DNA from: Wenzhouxiangella sp.
GTDB taxonomy: Bacteria > Pseudomonadota > Gammaproteobacteria > Xanthomonadales > Wenzhouxiangellaceae
Reading direction: 5' to 3'
Assembly (NCBI GenBank): GCA_007121485.1
Contig: SKKM01000152.1
Location: 1-16,238, forward strand
Length of the DNA: 16,238 bases
How positions within the stretch are numbered: position 1 is the first letter of the stretch; each line of letters opens with the position of its first letter. The notes under the pieces were generated by a model, which was not told where the DNA came from, searched no databases, and worked only from the letters and a program-made list of their open reading frames with translations. The position numbers and the translations under genes were made by a program. Below are positions 8,665 to 14,675 of this stretch, one piece after another.

Positions 8665-9627
8665 TCAGGCGTCCTCAGCGCTGCTCGTGCCGCCCAGATT
8701 GTCTTCGCGAGCGATGGATTCGGCGAAGCTCAGCCAGGCTTCCGCGCTGAGCCGCGGCGCCTCCAGCATGGGCAAGTGGCCGACGTTGGGCAGCACCAGG
8801 CTGCGCGTTCTCGGCATCAGCTGCTCGACGATGCGAATCCCGGAGACGTGCAGCACCTGGTCCGCCTGGCCCCAGATGATCAGGGCGGGGACGTCGAGGC
8901 CGTCGATCAGTTCTTCCAGCGGCCTGGACTCGTAGCGCATGGCGTCGAAGATGCGTTGCGCGCGCACGGCATCGGCGGCCGCCCGCAAGCCCAGGAAGCG
9001 CAGCAGGGGGCCCGGAATCCAGGGCGGGCGCACGAAGCAGTAGTCGAGCAGGCGCCGGAAGTCGCGTCGGTGGCGCACGACCAGCGGGTTATGCCGGTCT
9101 TCGGCGACTTCCTTCATCACCGGCGACAGCTCGGCCGTGTGCAAGCCCCCGGGGGCCAGCAGCCAGAGACCACGAATCCGTTCCGGCGCCTGTCGCGCCA
9201 TCGCCGCGGCGAGGTAAGCGCCCATGGAATTGCCGCCCAGGTAGACCTGGTGCACATTGATGGCGTCCAGCCACTCCAGCACCCGAGCGGCCATGTCCTC
9301 GATCCGGAAACTGGGGTTTTCAAGCATGCGCGTGGCGCCGAAGCCCGGCAGATCCGGCGCCAGGATGCGGAAGTGCTCGCGCAAATGCACGGCAACCCGG
9401 CAGAAGTGGTCGCAGTTGGCATTGAATCCGTGCAGCAGGACCAGCGGCTCGCCGTGGCCGCCTTCCAGGTAATGCCAGTCGATGCCGTCGTGTTCGCTGC
9501 GACGGCTGCGCAGACCCCCGCGCCGCCGCTCGATCCACTGGAACAACAGCGCCAGGGGCGTGGGCCACACCCACCACAGCAGGGCCGTGATCAGTGCGGC
9601 GATTGCGATCAAAATCCAGAGCGTCAT
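8665..9627 (-). CDS. Membrane-anchored alpha/beta hydrolase (lipase/esterase-like)
   Basis: The 320-residue product begins with one hydrophobic segment (about 2-29) that should anchor it in the inner membrane or act as an uncleaved signal. An alpha/beta-hydrolase domain follows. Its parts are the oxyanion-hole HG (66-67, LLHGFNA), the nucleophile elbow GGNSMGA with S134, the acid D256 in WGQADQVLH, and H284 in NVGHLPM, so the catalytic triad is complete. The overall arrangement, TM anchor then a short-lid hydrolase, resembles bacterial lipases and monoacylglycerol-lipase-like esterases. The substrate cannot be told from sequence. It is transcribed toward kdkA and away from the DMT transporter, from a 266-bp region with few clear signals on this strand. 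Confidence 0.85.
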   Translation of the reverse strand: MTLWILIAIAALITALLWWVWPTPLALLFQWIERRRGGLRSRRSEHDGIDWHYLEGGHGEPLVLLHGFNANCDHFCRVAVHLREHFRILAPDLPGFGATRMLENPSFRIEDMAARVLEWLDAINVHQVYLGGNSMGAYLAAAMARQAPERIRGLWLLAPGGLHTAELSPVMKEVAEDRHNPLVVRHRRDFRRLLDYCFVRPPWIPGPLLRFLGLRAAADAVRAQRIFDAMRYESRPLEELIDGLDVPALIIWGQADQVLHVSGIRIVEQLMPRTRSLVLPNVGHLPMLEAPRLSAEAWLSFAESIAREDNLGGTSSAEDA

Positions 9628-9683
9628 CGACAGCAGCCTGAAGGGTGAGCGGGCATGGCTTGGAACCAGATTTTGAGGATACC

Positions 9684-9693
9684 TGAACGTTCA
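9684..9693. promoter_or_regulatory. Perfect 10-bp palindrome TGAACGTTCA, possible operator
   Basis: The gap from 9628 to 9893 between the divergent hydrolase and transporter genes holds this palindrome. It is followed 18 bp downstream by a weak -10-like TAAACT (9712-9717) on the plus strand. TetR-type regulators often bind such sites. I see no gene, RNA or further clear signal in the rest of the gap; the small minus frame at 9691-9888 has no recognisable content. Confidence 0.35.
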
Positions 9694-9893
9694 TGCAGAC
9701 GGGCGGGCATTTAAACTAGCGCGTCCCAGGCGCCCTTGAGGCCGGAATCCTTTGCCCAGCCGACAGAAAATCGACGCCGCGGTGCCGCGATGCCCACCGT
9801 CCTTGCGAAACGGCCGGGCAAAGCGGCACAGGCTTTTGAAAATGCCGCCCAGCGCGCCGGTTCTGCCCGCGGGCTTCTGGATCATCACCGGAC

Positions 9894-10769
9894 GTGGGTG
9901 AGTTCTTCTCGGTTGCCTGCGCCGTTTGCTGGGCGCTGGCCGTGGTGATGTTTCGCCGCTCTGGCGAATCCCTGCCCGCCTTCGAGCTGAACCTGTTCAA
10001 GAACGTGCTGGCGACGACCCTGATGGTCCCTACCATCCTGCTCTTCCATGGCCCCAGCCTGCCGGGCTACAGCGGGTCGGAGTGGCTGGTCGTCATCGTT
10101 TCCGGCGTGATCGGCATCGCCATCGCCGATACCTGGTACCTGCGTGCTCTCAACCTGATGGGAGCCAGCCGCACCGGCGTGGTCGGGATGATGTTCTCGC
10201 CATTCGTCATCGTTCTTTCCATGCTGTTTCTGGCTGAGCAACTGCGGCCGATTCAATATGCCGGCTTCCTGTTTGTCCTGGCCGGCGTCCTGCTGGTGAC
10301 CTGGCGACGCAACCGCCAGGAGGTCAGCGCGCGCGCGCTGCGACAGGGTGCGGCCTTCGGCGTTGGCAGCGTGTTGCTTATGGCCATCGGCATCGTCATG
10401 GTCAAGCCCATCCTGGAGACCCACGAATTCCTGTGGACGGTGGGTGTCCGCCTGGCGGCGGGATCCCTGGGCATGCTCTTGTTCGTGAGCCTGGCCCGCG
10501 GCTGGTCGCGCATGATGCTGCACTACCGCTCGCCGCAGCCCTGGCCGACCATCGTCAGCGCCAGCCTGCTGGGCAGCTATATTTCCATGATCTTCTGGCT
10601 TGCCGGCTACAAGCTGACCCAGGCCTCGATCGCTTCCGTGCTGAACGAGACTGCGGCGGTCTTCATCGTGATCTTCGCCTGGCTCATGCTCGGTGAACCA
10701 TTGAACAGGCGCAAAGTCTCAGGCGTCGTCCTGGCGTTTTCGGGGGTCAGCCTGATCGTGTTGCTCTAG
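9894..10769 (+). CDS. EamA/DMT-superfamily transporter
   Basis: The 291-residue product is almost wholly hydrophobic, with about ten membrane segments in two EamA halves (roughly 1-138 and 150-291). Each half ends in the typical pattern, MFLAEQLRPIQYAGFLFVLAGVLLV in outline for the first and WLMLGEPLNRRKVSGVVLA for the second. Members of this inner-membrane superfamily export metabolites or amino acids; the substrate cannot be read from sequence. The start is GTG 9894: the frame is closed by a stop at 9837 and no other start codon intervenes. The ribosome binding site is poor. Its last 51 bases overlap the end of yidD on the opposite strand. Confidence 0.88.
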   Translation: MGEFFSVACAVCWALAVVMFRRSGESLPAFELNLFKNVLATTLMVPTILLFHGPSLPGYSGSEWLVVIVSGVIGIAIADTWYLRALNLMGASRTGVVGMMFSPFVIVLSMLFLAEQLRPIQYAGFLFVLAGVLLVTWRRNRQEVSARALRQGAAFGVGSVLLMAIGIVMVKPILETHEFLWTVGVRLAAGSLGMLLFVSLARGWSRMMLHYRSPQPWPTIVSASLLGSYISMIFWLAGYKLTQASIASVLNETAAVFIVIFAWLMLGEPLNRRKVSGVVLAFSGVSLIVLL

Positions 10770-11036
10770 GTCGGGGCGCTGCCCGGCCGGGAGTTCGAGA
10801 TCATCGGGCAGGGGTTCGGGGTCGAGGCCGGGCACCGGGTCGTGACCGCCGCGACACAGCGGGTGACAGCGCAGCAGCCTCTTCATGGCCAGCCAGCTGC
10901 CCCGGGCGGGGCCATAGGCTTCGATGGCCTGCATGGCATAGACCGAGCAGGTCGGGGTGAAGCGGCAGTGCTGGCCGATCCATGGCGAGAGGATGTACCG
11001 ATAGGCACGGATCAGGGCGAGCAGGAGGCCTTGCAT
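10719..11036 (-). CDS. yidD: Membrane protein insertion efficiency factor YidD
   Basis: YidD is a small inner-membrane-associated protein that helps YidC-dependent insertion. The family core is clear: LLLALIRAYRYILSPWIG (4-21), CRFTPTCSVYAMQAIEAYG (24-42) with the paired cysteines, then KRLLRCHPLCRGGHDPVP (52-69). ATG 11036 gives a 105-residue product starting right at the conserved N-terminus. An in-frame TTG at 11084 would add 16 residues unlike the family and would read through the dksA promoter, so I reject it. Beyond DPVP there is a 36-residue acidic and proline-rich tail, longer than in many homologues, and it is encoded partly within the end of the transporter gene. In many bacteria yidD lies between rnpA and yidC; here it stands beside dksA. 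Confidence 0.93.
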   Translation of the reverse strand: MQGLLLALIRAYRYILSPWIGQHCRFTPTCSVYAMQAIEAYGPARGSWLAMKRLLRCHPLCRGGHDPVPGLDPEPLPDDLELPAGQRPDLEQHDQADPRKRQDDA

Positions 11037-11040
11037 GGGA

Positions 11041-11071
11041 TTGCCAGAAACTGACGTTTCCAATGTATAAT
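11041..11071 (+). promoter_or_regulatory. Promoter for dksA
   Basis: A perfect TATAAT (11066-11071) is preceded by TTGCCA (11041-11046, 5 of 6) with a long 19-bp spacer. The -35 element is 5 bases from the yidD start codon, and the A/T-rich core could also serve yidD on the other strand. Confidence 0.6.
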
Positions 11072-11114
11072 TTAAGGTTTGCAATGACTACAGGCACGAG
11101 GCGAACGAGTCGCA

Positions 11115-11543
11115 ATGGCCAATAACAGTGTACAACTCCCCAAAGGGTACAAGCCGTCCGACGACGAGCAGTACATGTGTCCGGAACACCTCGAGTATTT
11201 TCGCCAGATGCTGCTCAACTGGCGCAACGAACTGATCGAGGAGTCCCAGGAAACCATCAACAACCTGCGCGGTGAAGTGCGTGACGTGGGTGACGAGGCC
11301 GAACGTGCCAGCCGCGAGACCGAGAACAGTCTCGAACTGCGGACGCGCGACCGTTATCGCAAGCTGCTGGGCAAGATCGACCAGGCCCTGGCGCGGGTGG
11401 AAGACGGCTCCTACGGCTACTGCGAGGAAACGGGTGAAGAGATCGGCCTGGCCCGGCTGGAAGCGCGCCCGATCGCCACGCTTTGCCTCGATGCCCAGGA
11501 GCGCTGGGAACTGAAGCAGAAACAGATGCGCGACAGCCGCTAA
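11115..11543 (+). CDS. dksA: RNA polymerase-binding transcription factor DksA, two-Cys type
   Basis: DksA enters the RNA polymerase secondary channel and, with ppGpp, represses stable-RNA promoters and activates amino-acid promoters. The 142-residue product has the globular region, the long coiled coil (about 28-95, with SLELRTRDRYRKLLGKI) and a C-terminal zinc-finger region, YGYCEETGEEIGLARLEARP onward. Two of the four zinc-binding cysteines are missing: the pattern is C103-x2-T106-x17-C124-x2-A127, as I recall for the zinc-independent P. aeruginosa DksA2. At the coiled-coil tip the E. coli DxxDxA motif (D71, D74, A76) reads D60-x-x-E63-x-A65. The length and the rest of the sequence are normal for DksA. 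It diverges from yidD, and the next gene has its own promoter. The ribosome binding site is weak. Confidence 0.95.
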   Translation: MANNSVQLPKGYKPSDDEQYMCPEHLEYFRQMLLNWRNELIEESQETINNLRGEVRDVGDEAERASRETENSLELRTRDRYRKLLGKIDQALARVEDGSYGYCEETGEEIGLARLEARPIATLCLDAQERWELKQKQMRDSR

Positions 11544-11555
11544 AAATCGTCCGTC

Positions 11556-11585
11556 TGGACTGAACTTGTCCAATGGGCGTATAGT
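11556..11585 (+). promoter_or_regulatory. Candidate promoter for the second OmpA-family gene
   Basis: TGGACT (11556-11561, 4 of 6) and TATAGT (11580-11585, 5 of 6) are 18 bp apart, leaving a leader of about 90 bases before the ATG at 11682. Confidence 0.5.
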
Positions 11586-11681
11586 CTTACTGGGCCAATC
11601 CATGTTTGGGCCATGAGTGTTGTAGGCGTAGTAGCTTGCAGGCACGCCATGGGGATGTATCACACGTATAGAGGCGAACTA

Positions 11682-12695
11682 ATGATGAAAAAGAAATTAC
11701 TGGCCGCCGCCCTTGGCGCGGCGGCCATGCTCGCTCAGCCCGCTCTGGCTGAAAACGACTTCGACGATCGCTGGCACGTCGGTGCCGCGGGCGGTTTTGC
11801 CCGTGCCGACAGCGCTCGACTGGCCGATGACGACAGCTATCACGGCGGTTTCAATATTGGCCGTTTCCTGACCCCGGCCTGGAGTCTGGACTTCCGCCTG
11901 GACCGCTACTCCTTCAAGTTTGAGGACCCAACCCCGGGCGACGGTGAAAAAATCCGCCTGACCTCGCTGGGCGTGCTCGGCCGCTACCACCTGGGTTCGG
12001 CCGATGCCCGCACCCGGCCCTACCTGCTCATCGGCACCGGCCTGCAGGAAAACGCCAGCTTTTTCAACAGCGGGCGGGACATCTTTGGCTCGGCCGGTGT
12101 CGGCCTGATGCACCGCTTCAATGACCGCATCTTCATGCGGGCTGAACTGGAAGCGCGCTACGACAACGATCGTGACACTTTCGATCGGTCGCGTGGCTTT
12201 GTCGACGTGCTGGGCACGGTCGGCCTGAACGTCCGCCTGGGCGATCTGCCGCCGCCTCCGCCGCCGCCGGCCGAACCGCCGCCGCCCCCACCGCCGCCGC
12301 CCCCGCCGCCGCCTGAGCCGGAGCCGGAGCCGATGGTCATCTACGAATTCGATGCGGCGGTGTTCTTCGAGTTTGATTCGGCCCGTCTGCGTCCCGCGGC
12401 AATCGCCGAGCTCAACGAGGCCGCTGCGGTCCTCAATCTGCATGACGAGTTCCTGCGGATCGAGGTTGCCGGTCACACCTGCGACATCGGCTCGGCCGAG
12501 TACAACCAGGGCCTGTCGGAGCGGCGTGCCCGCTCGGTGCGTGACCACCTGGTCAACGAGGGCGGAGTCGATCCGAACCGACTGGTGGTGCGTGGTTACG
12601 GCGAAGAACGGCCGAAGGTTCCGAATACCTCGACCGAGAATCGCCAGCAGAACCGCCGCGTGGAACTGGTGGTGCTGGAGCGTCGCCGCAACTAG
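11682..12695 (+). CDS. OmpA-family outer-membrane protein with polyproline linker
   Basis: This is likely an OmpA/OprF-type structural porin tying the outer membrane to the cell wall. The 337-residue product has a signal peptide (1-23, positive MMKKK start, ALA before EN), then an eight-stranded-type OmpA barrel (about 28-187). A linker of pure Pro and Glu (190-217, runs of 7 and 13 Pro) leads to the C-terminal OmpA domain (about 222-335). That domain has FFEFDSARLRP, GHTCDIG (264-270), NQGLSERRARS (275-285) and NRRVEL. The Asp of the usual GHTD is Cys (C267), with R282 kept. ATG 11682 follows GAGG (11671-11674); ATG 11685 is equally possible. The frame reaches back to 11613, but this adds a non-signal-like leader. 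It ends in a strong shared terminator. The best-known relatives are abundant OmpA porins; which gene symbol applies is unclear. Confidence 0.9.
   Translation: MMKKKLLAAALGAAAMLAQPALAENDFDDRWHVGAAGGFARADSARLADDDSYHGGFNIGRFLTPAWSLDFRLDRYSFKFEDPTPGDGEKIRLTSLGVLGRYHLGSADARTRPYLLIGTGLQENASFFNSGRDIFGSAGVGLMHRFNDRIFMRAELEARYDNDRDTFDRSRGFVDVLGTVGLNVRLGDLPPPPPPPAEPPPPPPPPPPPPPEPEPEPMVIYEFDAAVFFEFDSARLRPAAIAELNEAAAVLNLHDEFLRIEVAGHTCDIGSAEYNQGLSERRARSVRDHLVNEGGVDPNRLVVRGYGEERPKVPNTSTENRQQNRRVELVVLERRRN
12249..12332 (+). repeat. Proline/glutamate low-complexity linker
   Basis: Codons 190-217 of the OmpA-family gene encode 7 prolines, Ala-Glu, 13 consecutive prolines, then Glu-Pro repeats. Mostly CCG, CCC and CCT codons are used. 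Translation of such runs normally depends on elongation factor P. Confidence 0.9.
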
Positions 12696-12698
12696 GAC

Positions 12699-12715
12699 GA
12701 TCGCCACTGGCGATC
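12699..12715 (+). repeat. 7-bp inverted repeat just after the OmpA-family stop
   Basis: GATCGCC (12699-12705) and GGCGATC (12709-12715) form a hairpin with a 3-base loop, immediately ahead of the main terminator stem. Confidence 0.5.
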
Positions 12716-12720
12716 AGTGA

Positions 12721-12754
12721 ACGAAAAAGCCGGCCTCTTGGCCGGCTTTTTCGT
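12721..12754. terminator. Bidirectional rho-independent terminator
   Basis: ACGAAAAAGCCGGCC (12721-12735) is perfectly complementary to GGCCGGCTTTTTCGT (12740-12754), a 15-bp stem with the 4-base loop TCTT. The A run and T run make it work for both the OmpA-family gene (plus) and the cysS-sufE transcript (minus), which converge here. Confidence 0.95.
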
Positions 12755-12778
12755 GGGTGCCGCGGTGGCTGAGCCTGG

Positions 12779-13201
12779 TCAGCCGCGCTCCGAAAGGGCG
12801 ACGTTGCGCACCGCCTTGAGCATGGCGTTCAGCCCGTTGGCCCGGGTCGGCGACAGGTGCTCGCTCAAGCCGATGGCGTCGACAAACCGGGGTTCGGTGG
12901 CGAGGATTTCCTCCGCGCTCCTGCCCGAGTAGACGCGCAGCAACAGGGCGATCAGTCCGGAGACGATCGCGGCATCGGAGTGTGCGCGGAACTGCAGCCG
13001 GGATGCATCGCCCTCGGCAATGAACCAGACGTTGGACTGGCAGCCGCTCAGCAGCCGGTCGTCGGTCATTTCCTCCGGGCTCAGCGGCGGCAATTTCTTG
13101 CCCAGGTCGATCAGGTACTGGTAGCGTTCCAGCCAGTCGTCGAAGAAGCTGAACTCGTCGATGATTTGCTGCTGCGCCAGTTCGGCCGTGGCGGTACTCA
13201 T
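12779..13201 (-). CDS. sufE: Cysteine desulfuration protein SufE
   Basis: SufE accepts persulfide sulfur from the cysteine desulfurase SufS and passes it on for Fe-S cluster assembly in the cytoplasm. The 140-residue product has the family length and its hallmark GCQSNVW with the acceptor cysteine C54 (E. coli C51), plus the SDAAIVSGLIALLLRVY block (74-91) and the C-terminal LSPTRANGL. No sufS, csdA or other suf gene is in view. Its ATG overlaps the cysS stop codon (ATGA, 13201-13198), so the two are probably translated together and end at the shared terminator. CsdE is a close paralogue; the stand-alone position leaves SufE or CsdE partner choice open. Confidence 0.9.
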   Translation of the reverse strand: MSTATAELAQQQIIDEFSFFDDWLERYQYLIDLGKKLPPLSPEEMTDDRLLSGCQSNVWFIAEGDASRLQFRAHSDAAIVSGLIALLLRVYSGRSAEEILATEPRFVDAIGLSEHLSPTRANGLNAMLKAVRNVALSERG

Positions 13202-14565
13202 TTGTTGGCAAGCTCCCAGCTCGTGCCTTGCGGACCATCCTTGAGAACGATACCGCGCCCGGCGAGATCATCGCGTATGCGGTCGGCTTCAGCGAAGTCG
13301 CGCCGCTCGCGGGCCGCCTTGCGCGCCTCGATCAGTTTCTCGATCTCGGCATCGGACAAGGCGGTCTCCACTTGTCTCAGGGCGAGCCAGTCGGCCGGCG
13401 CCTGCTGTAGCAGGCCCAGCAGTTCGCCGCTGGCGCGCAGGCAGGCCGCCGCCGCAGCACCGTGGTCATCGGCGGTTACGCGGCGGGCGATCTGGTTGAG
13501 AGCGGCCAGGGCGGTCGGTGTGTTCAGGTCGTCCTCCAGCGCTTCGGCCACGTCCGGGTCGACCGCTGCCGATTCGCCCCGGTCATGCTCGCGCAGCAGG
13601 CCGTAGAGGCGATCGAGCGTGGCCTGGGCCTGCTCCAGCGCCTTGTCCGACCAGTCCAGCGGCTGCCGATAGTGGGCGGACAGCAGGACATAGCGCAGGA
13701 CTTCGCCCGGCCAGTGCTTGAGCAGTTCATGCACCACAAGGGTGTTGCCCAGTGACTTGGACATCTTGCGCTTCTCGACCGTGACGAAGCCGTTGTGCAT
13801 CCAGTAGCGGGCAAAGACCTCCCGGCCATGGGCGCACCGGCTCTGCGCGATCTCGTTTTCGTGGTGCGGAAACACCAGGTCCTGGCCGCCGGCGTGAATG
13901 TCGATGACTTCCCCGAGATGCGCGGCCGACATCGCCGAGCATTCGATATGCCAACCCGGGCGACCGCGGCCCCAGGGGCTGTCCCAGCCGGGCAGGTCGT
14001 CCGATGAGGGTTTCCACAGCACGAAGTCGCCGGGGTTTTTCTTGTACGGGGCGACTTCGACCCGCGCGCCGGCAATCATTTCGCGCCGGTCGCGCCGCGA
14101 CAACTGGCCGTAGTCAGGAAAGCTGGCCACATCGAACAGCACGTGGCCTTCGGCCTCGTAGGCGCAGCCGCTGTCGATCAGGCGCTCGATCATGGCGATG
14201 ATCTGCGGGATGTGCTCGGTGGCGCGCGGTTCGATGGTGGGGCGCTGGACGCCCAGCGCCGCCATGTCCTCGTGGTAGGCGTCGGCGTAGCGGCGCGAGA
14301 TGACCTCGATCGGCACGCCCTCGGCGGCGGCGGCCTGGTTGATCTTGTCGTCGACGTCGGTGATGTTGCGGGCATAGATCACGCGCTCGAAACGGCGGCT
14401 CAGCACCCGGTACAAGAGATCGAAGATCACGGCCGGACGGGCGTTGCCGATGTGCGCGTAGTTGTACACCGTCGGTCCGCAGGCATACACCGTCACCTGC
14501 CCGGGGTCCAGGGGCCGGAAGACTTCCTTGCGGCGAGTCAGGGTGTTGTAGATTCGGATGCTCAT
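13198..14565 (-). CDS. cysS: Cysteinyl-tRNA synthetase
   Basis: CysRS, a class I aminoacyl-tRNA synthetase, charges tRNA(Cys) with cysteine in the cytoplasm. The 455-residue product is close to the E. coli length of 461. The zinc ligands C29, C209, H234 and E238 are all present (E. coli C28, C209, H234, E238), as are the HIGH-type signature HIGN (38-41) and KMSKS (267-271). The anticodon-binding helical domain follows from about 310. It leads the cysS-sufE operon through a 4-base ATGA overlap, linking cysteine charging to cysteine sulfur use, although this may be only chance clustering. Its start faces pepQ across a 110-bp gap. The ribosome binding site at ATG 14565 is weak. Confidence 0.98.
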   Translation of the reverse strand: MSIRIYNTLTRRKEVFRPLDPGQVTVYACGPTVYNYAHIGNARPAVIFDLLYRVLSRRFERVIYARNITDVDDKINQAAAAEGVPIEVISRRYADAYHEDMAALGVQRPTIEPRATEHIPQIIAMIERLIDSGCAYEAEGHVLFDVASFPDYGQLSRRDRREMIAGARVEVAPYKKNPGDFVLWKPSSDDLPGWDSPWGRGRPGWHIECSAMSAAHLGEVIDIHAGGQDLVFPHHENEIAQSRCAHGREVFARYWMHNGFVTVEKRKMSKSLGNTLVVHELLKHWPGEVLRYVLLSAHYRQPLDWSDKALEQAQATLDRLYGLLREHDRGESAAVDPDVAEALEDDLNTPTALAALNQIARRVTADDHGAAAAACLRASGELLGLLQQAPADWLALRQVETALSDAEIEKLIEARKAARERRDFAEADRIRDDLAGRGIVLKDGPQGTSWELANK

Positions 14566-14588
14566 GGGGTCTTTGCCGAGGCGCAGGC

Positions 14589-14594
14589 TACAAT
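14589..14594 (+). promoter_or_regulatory. Possible -10 box for pepQ
   Basis: TACAAT matches the -10 box seen at rpsO, in the 110-bp gap between the divergent cysS and pepQ. No matching -35 stands at 16-19 bp, and I cannot place the cysS promoter with any confidence. Confidence 0.3.
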
Positions 14595-14675
14595 CCTTTC
14601 TGGTCGGCGCACGCGCGACGGAGATCGCCGCGCAACACGCAATTTCCCAGTTTAACCAAAATCTCGAGGTGACCC

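Noticed and set aside
8494..9648. 384-codon plus-strand frame over the hydrolase gene
   Set aside because: The minus strand has a complete catalytic triad and TM anchor; this frame has no recognisable content.
9691..9888. Small minus-strand frame (65 codons) in the gap upstream of the transporter
   Set aside because: No ribosome binding site, no family resemblance and biased toward Arg and Gly; not enough to call a gene.
11037..11084. Upstream TTG start for yidD
   Set aside because: It would add 16 residues absent from the family and place the coding region over the dksA promoter.
11613..11681. Upstream start for the second OmpA-family protein
   Set aside because: The extra residues are not signal-like, while the ATG at 11682 starts a normal signal peptide after a GAGG.
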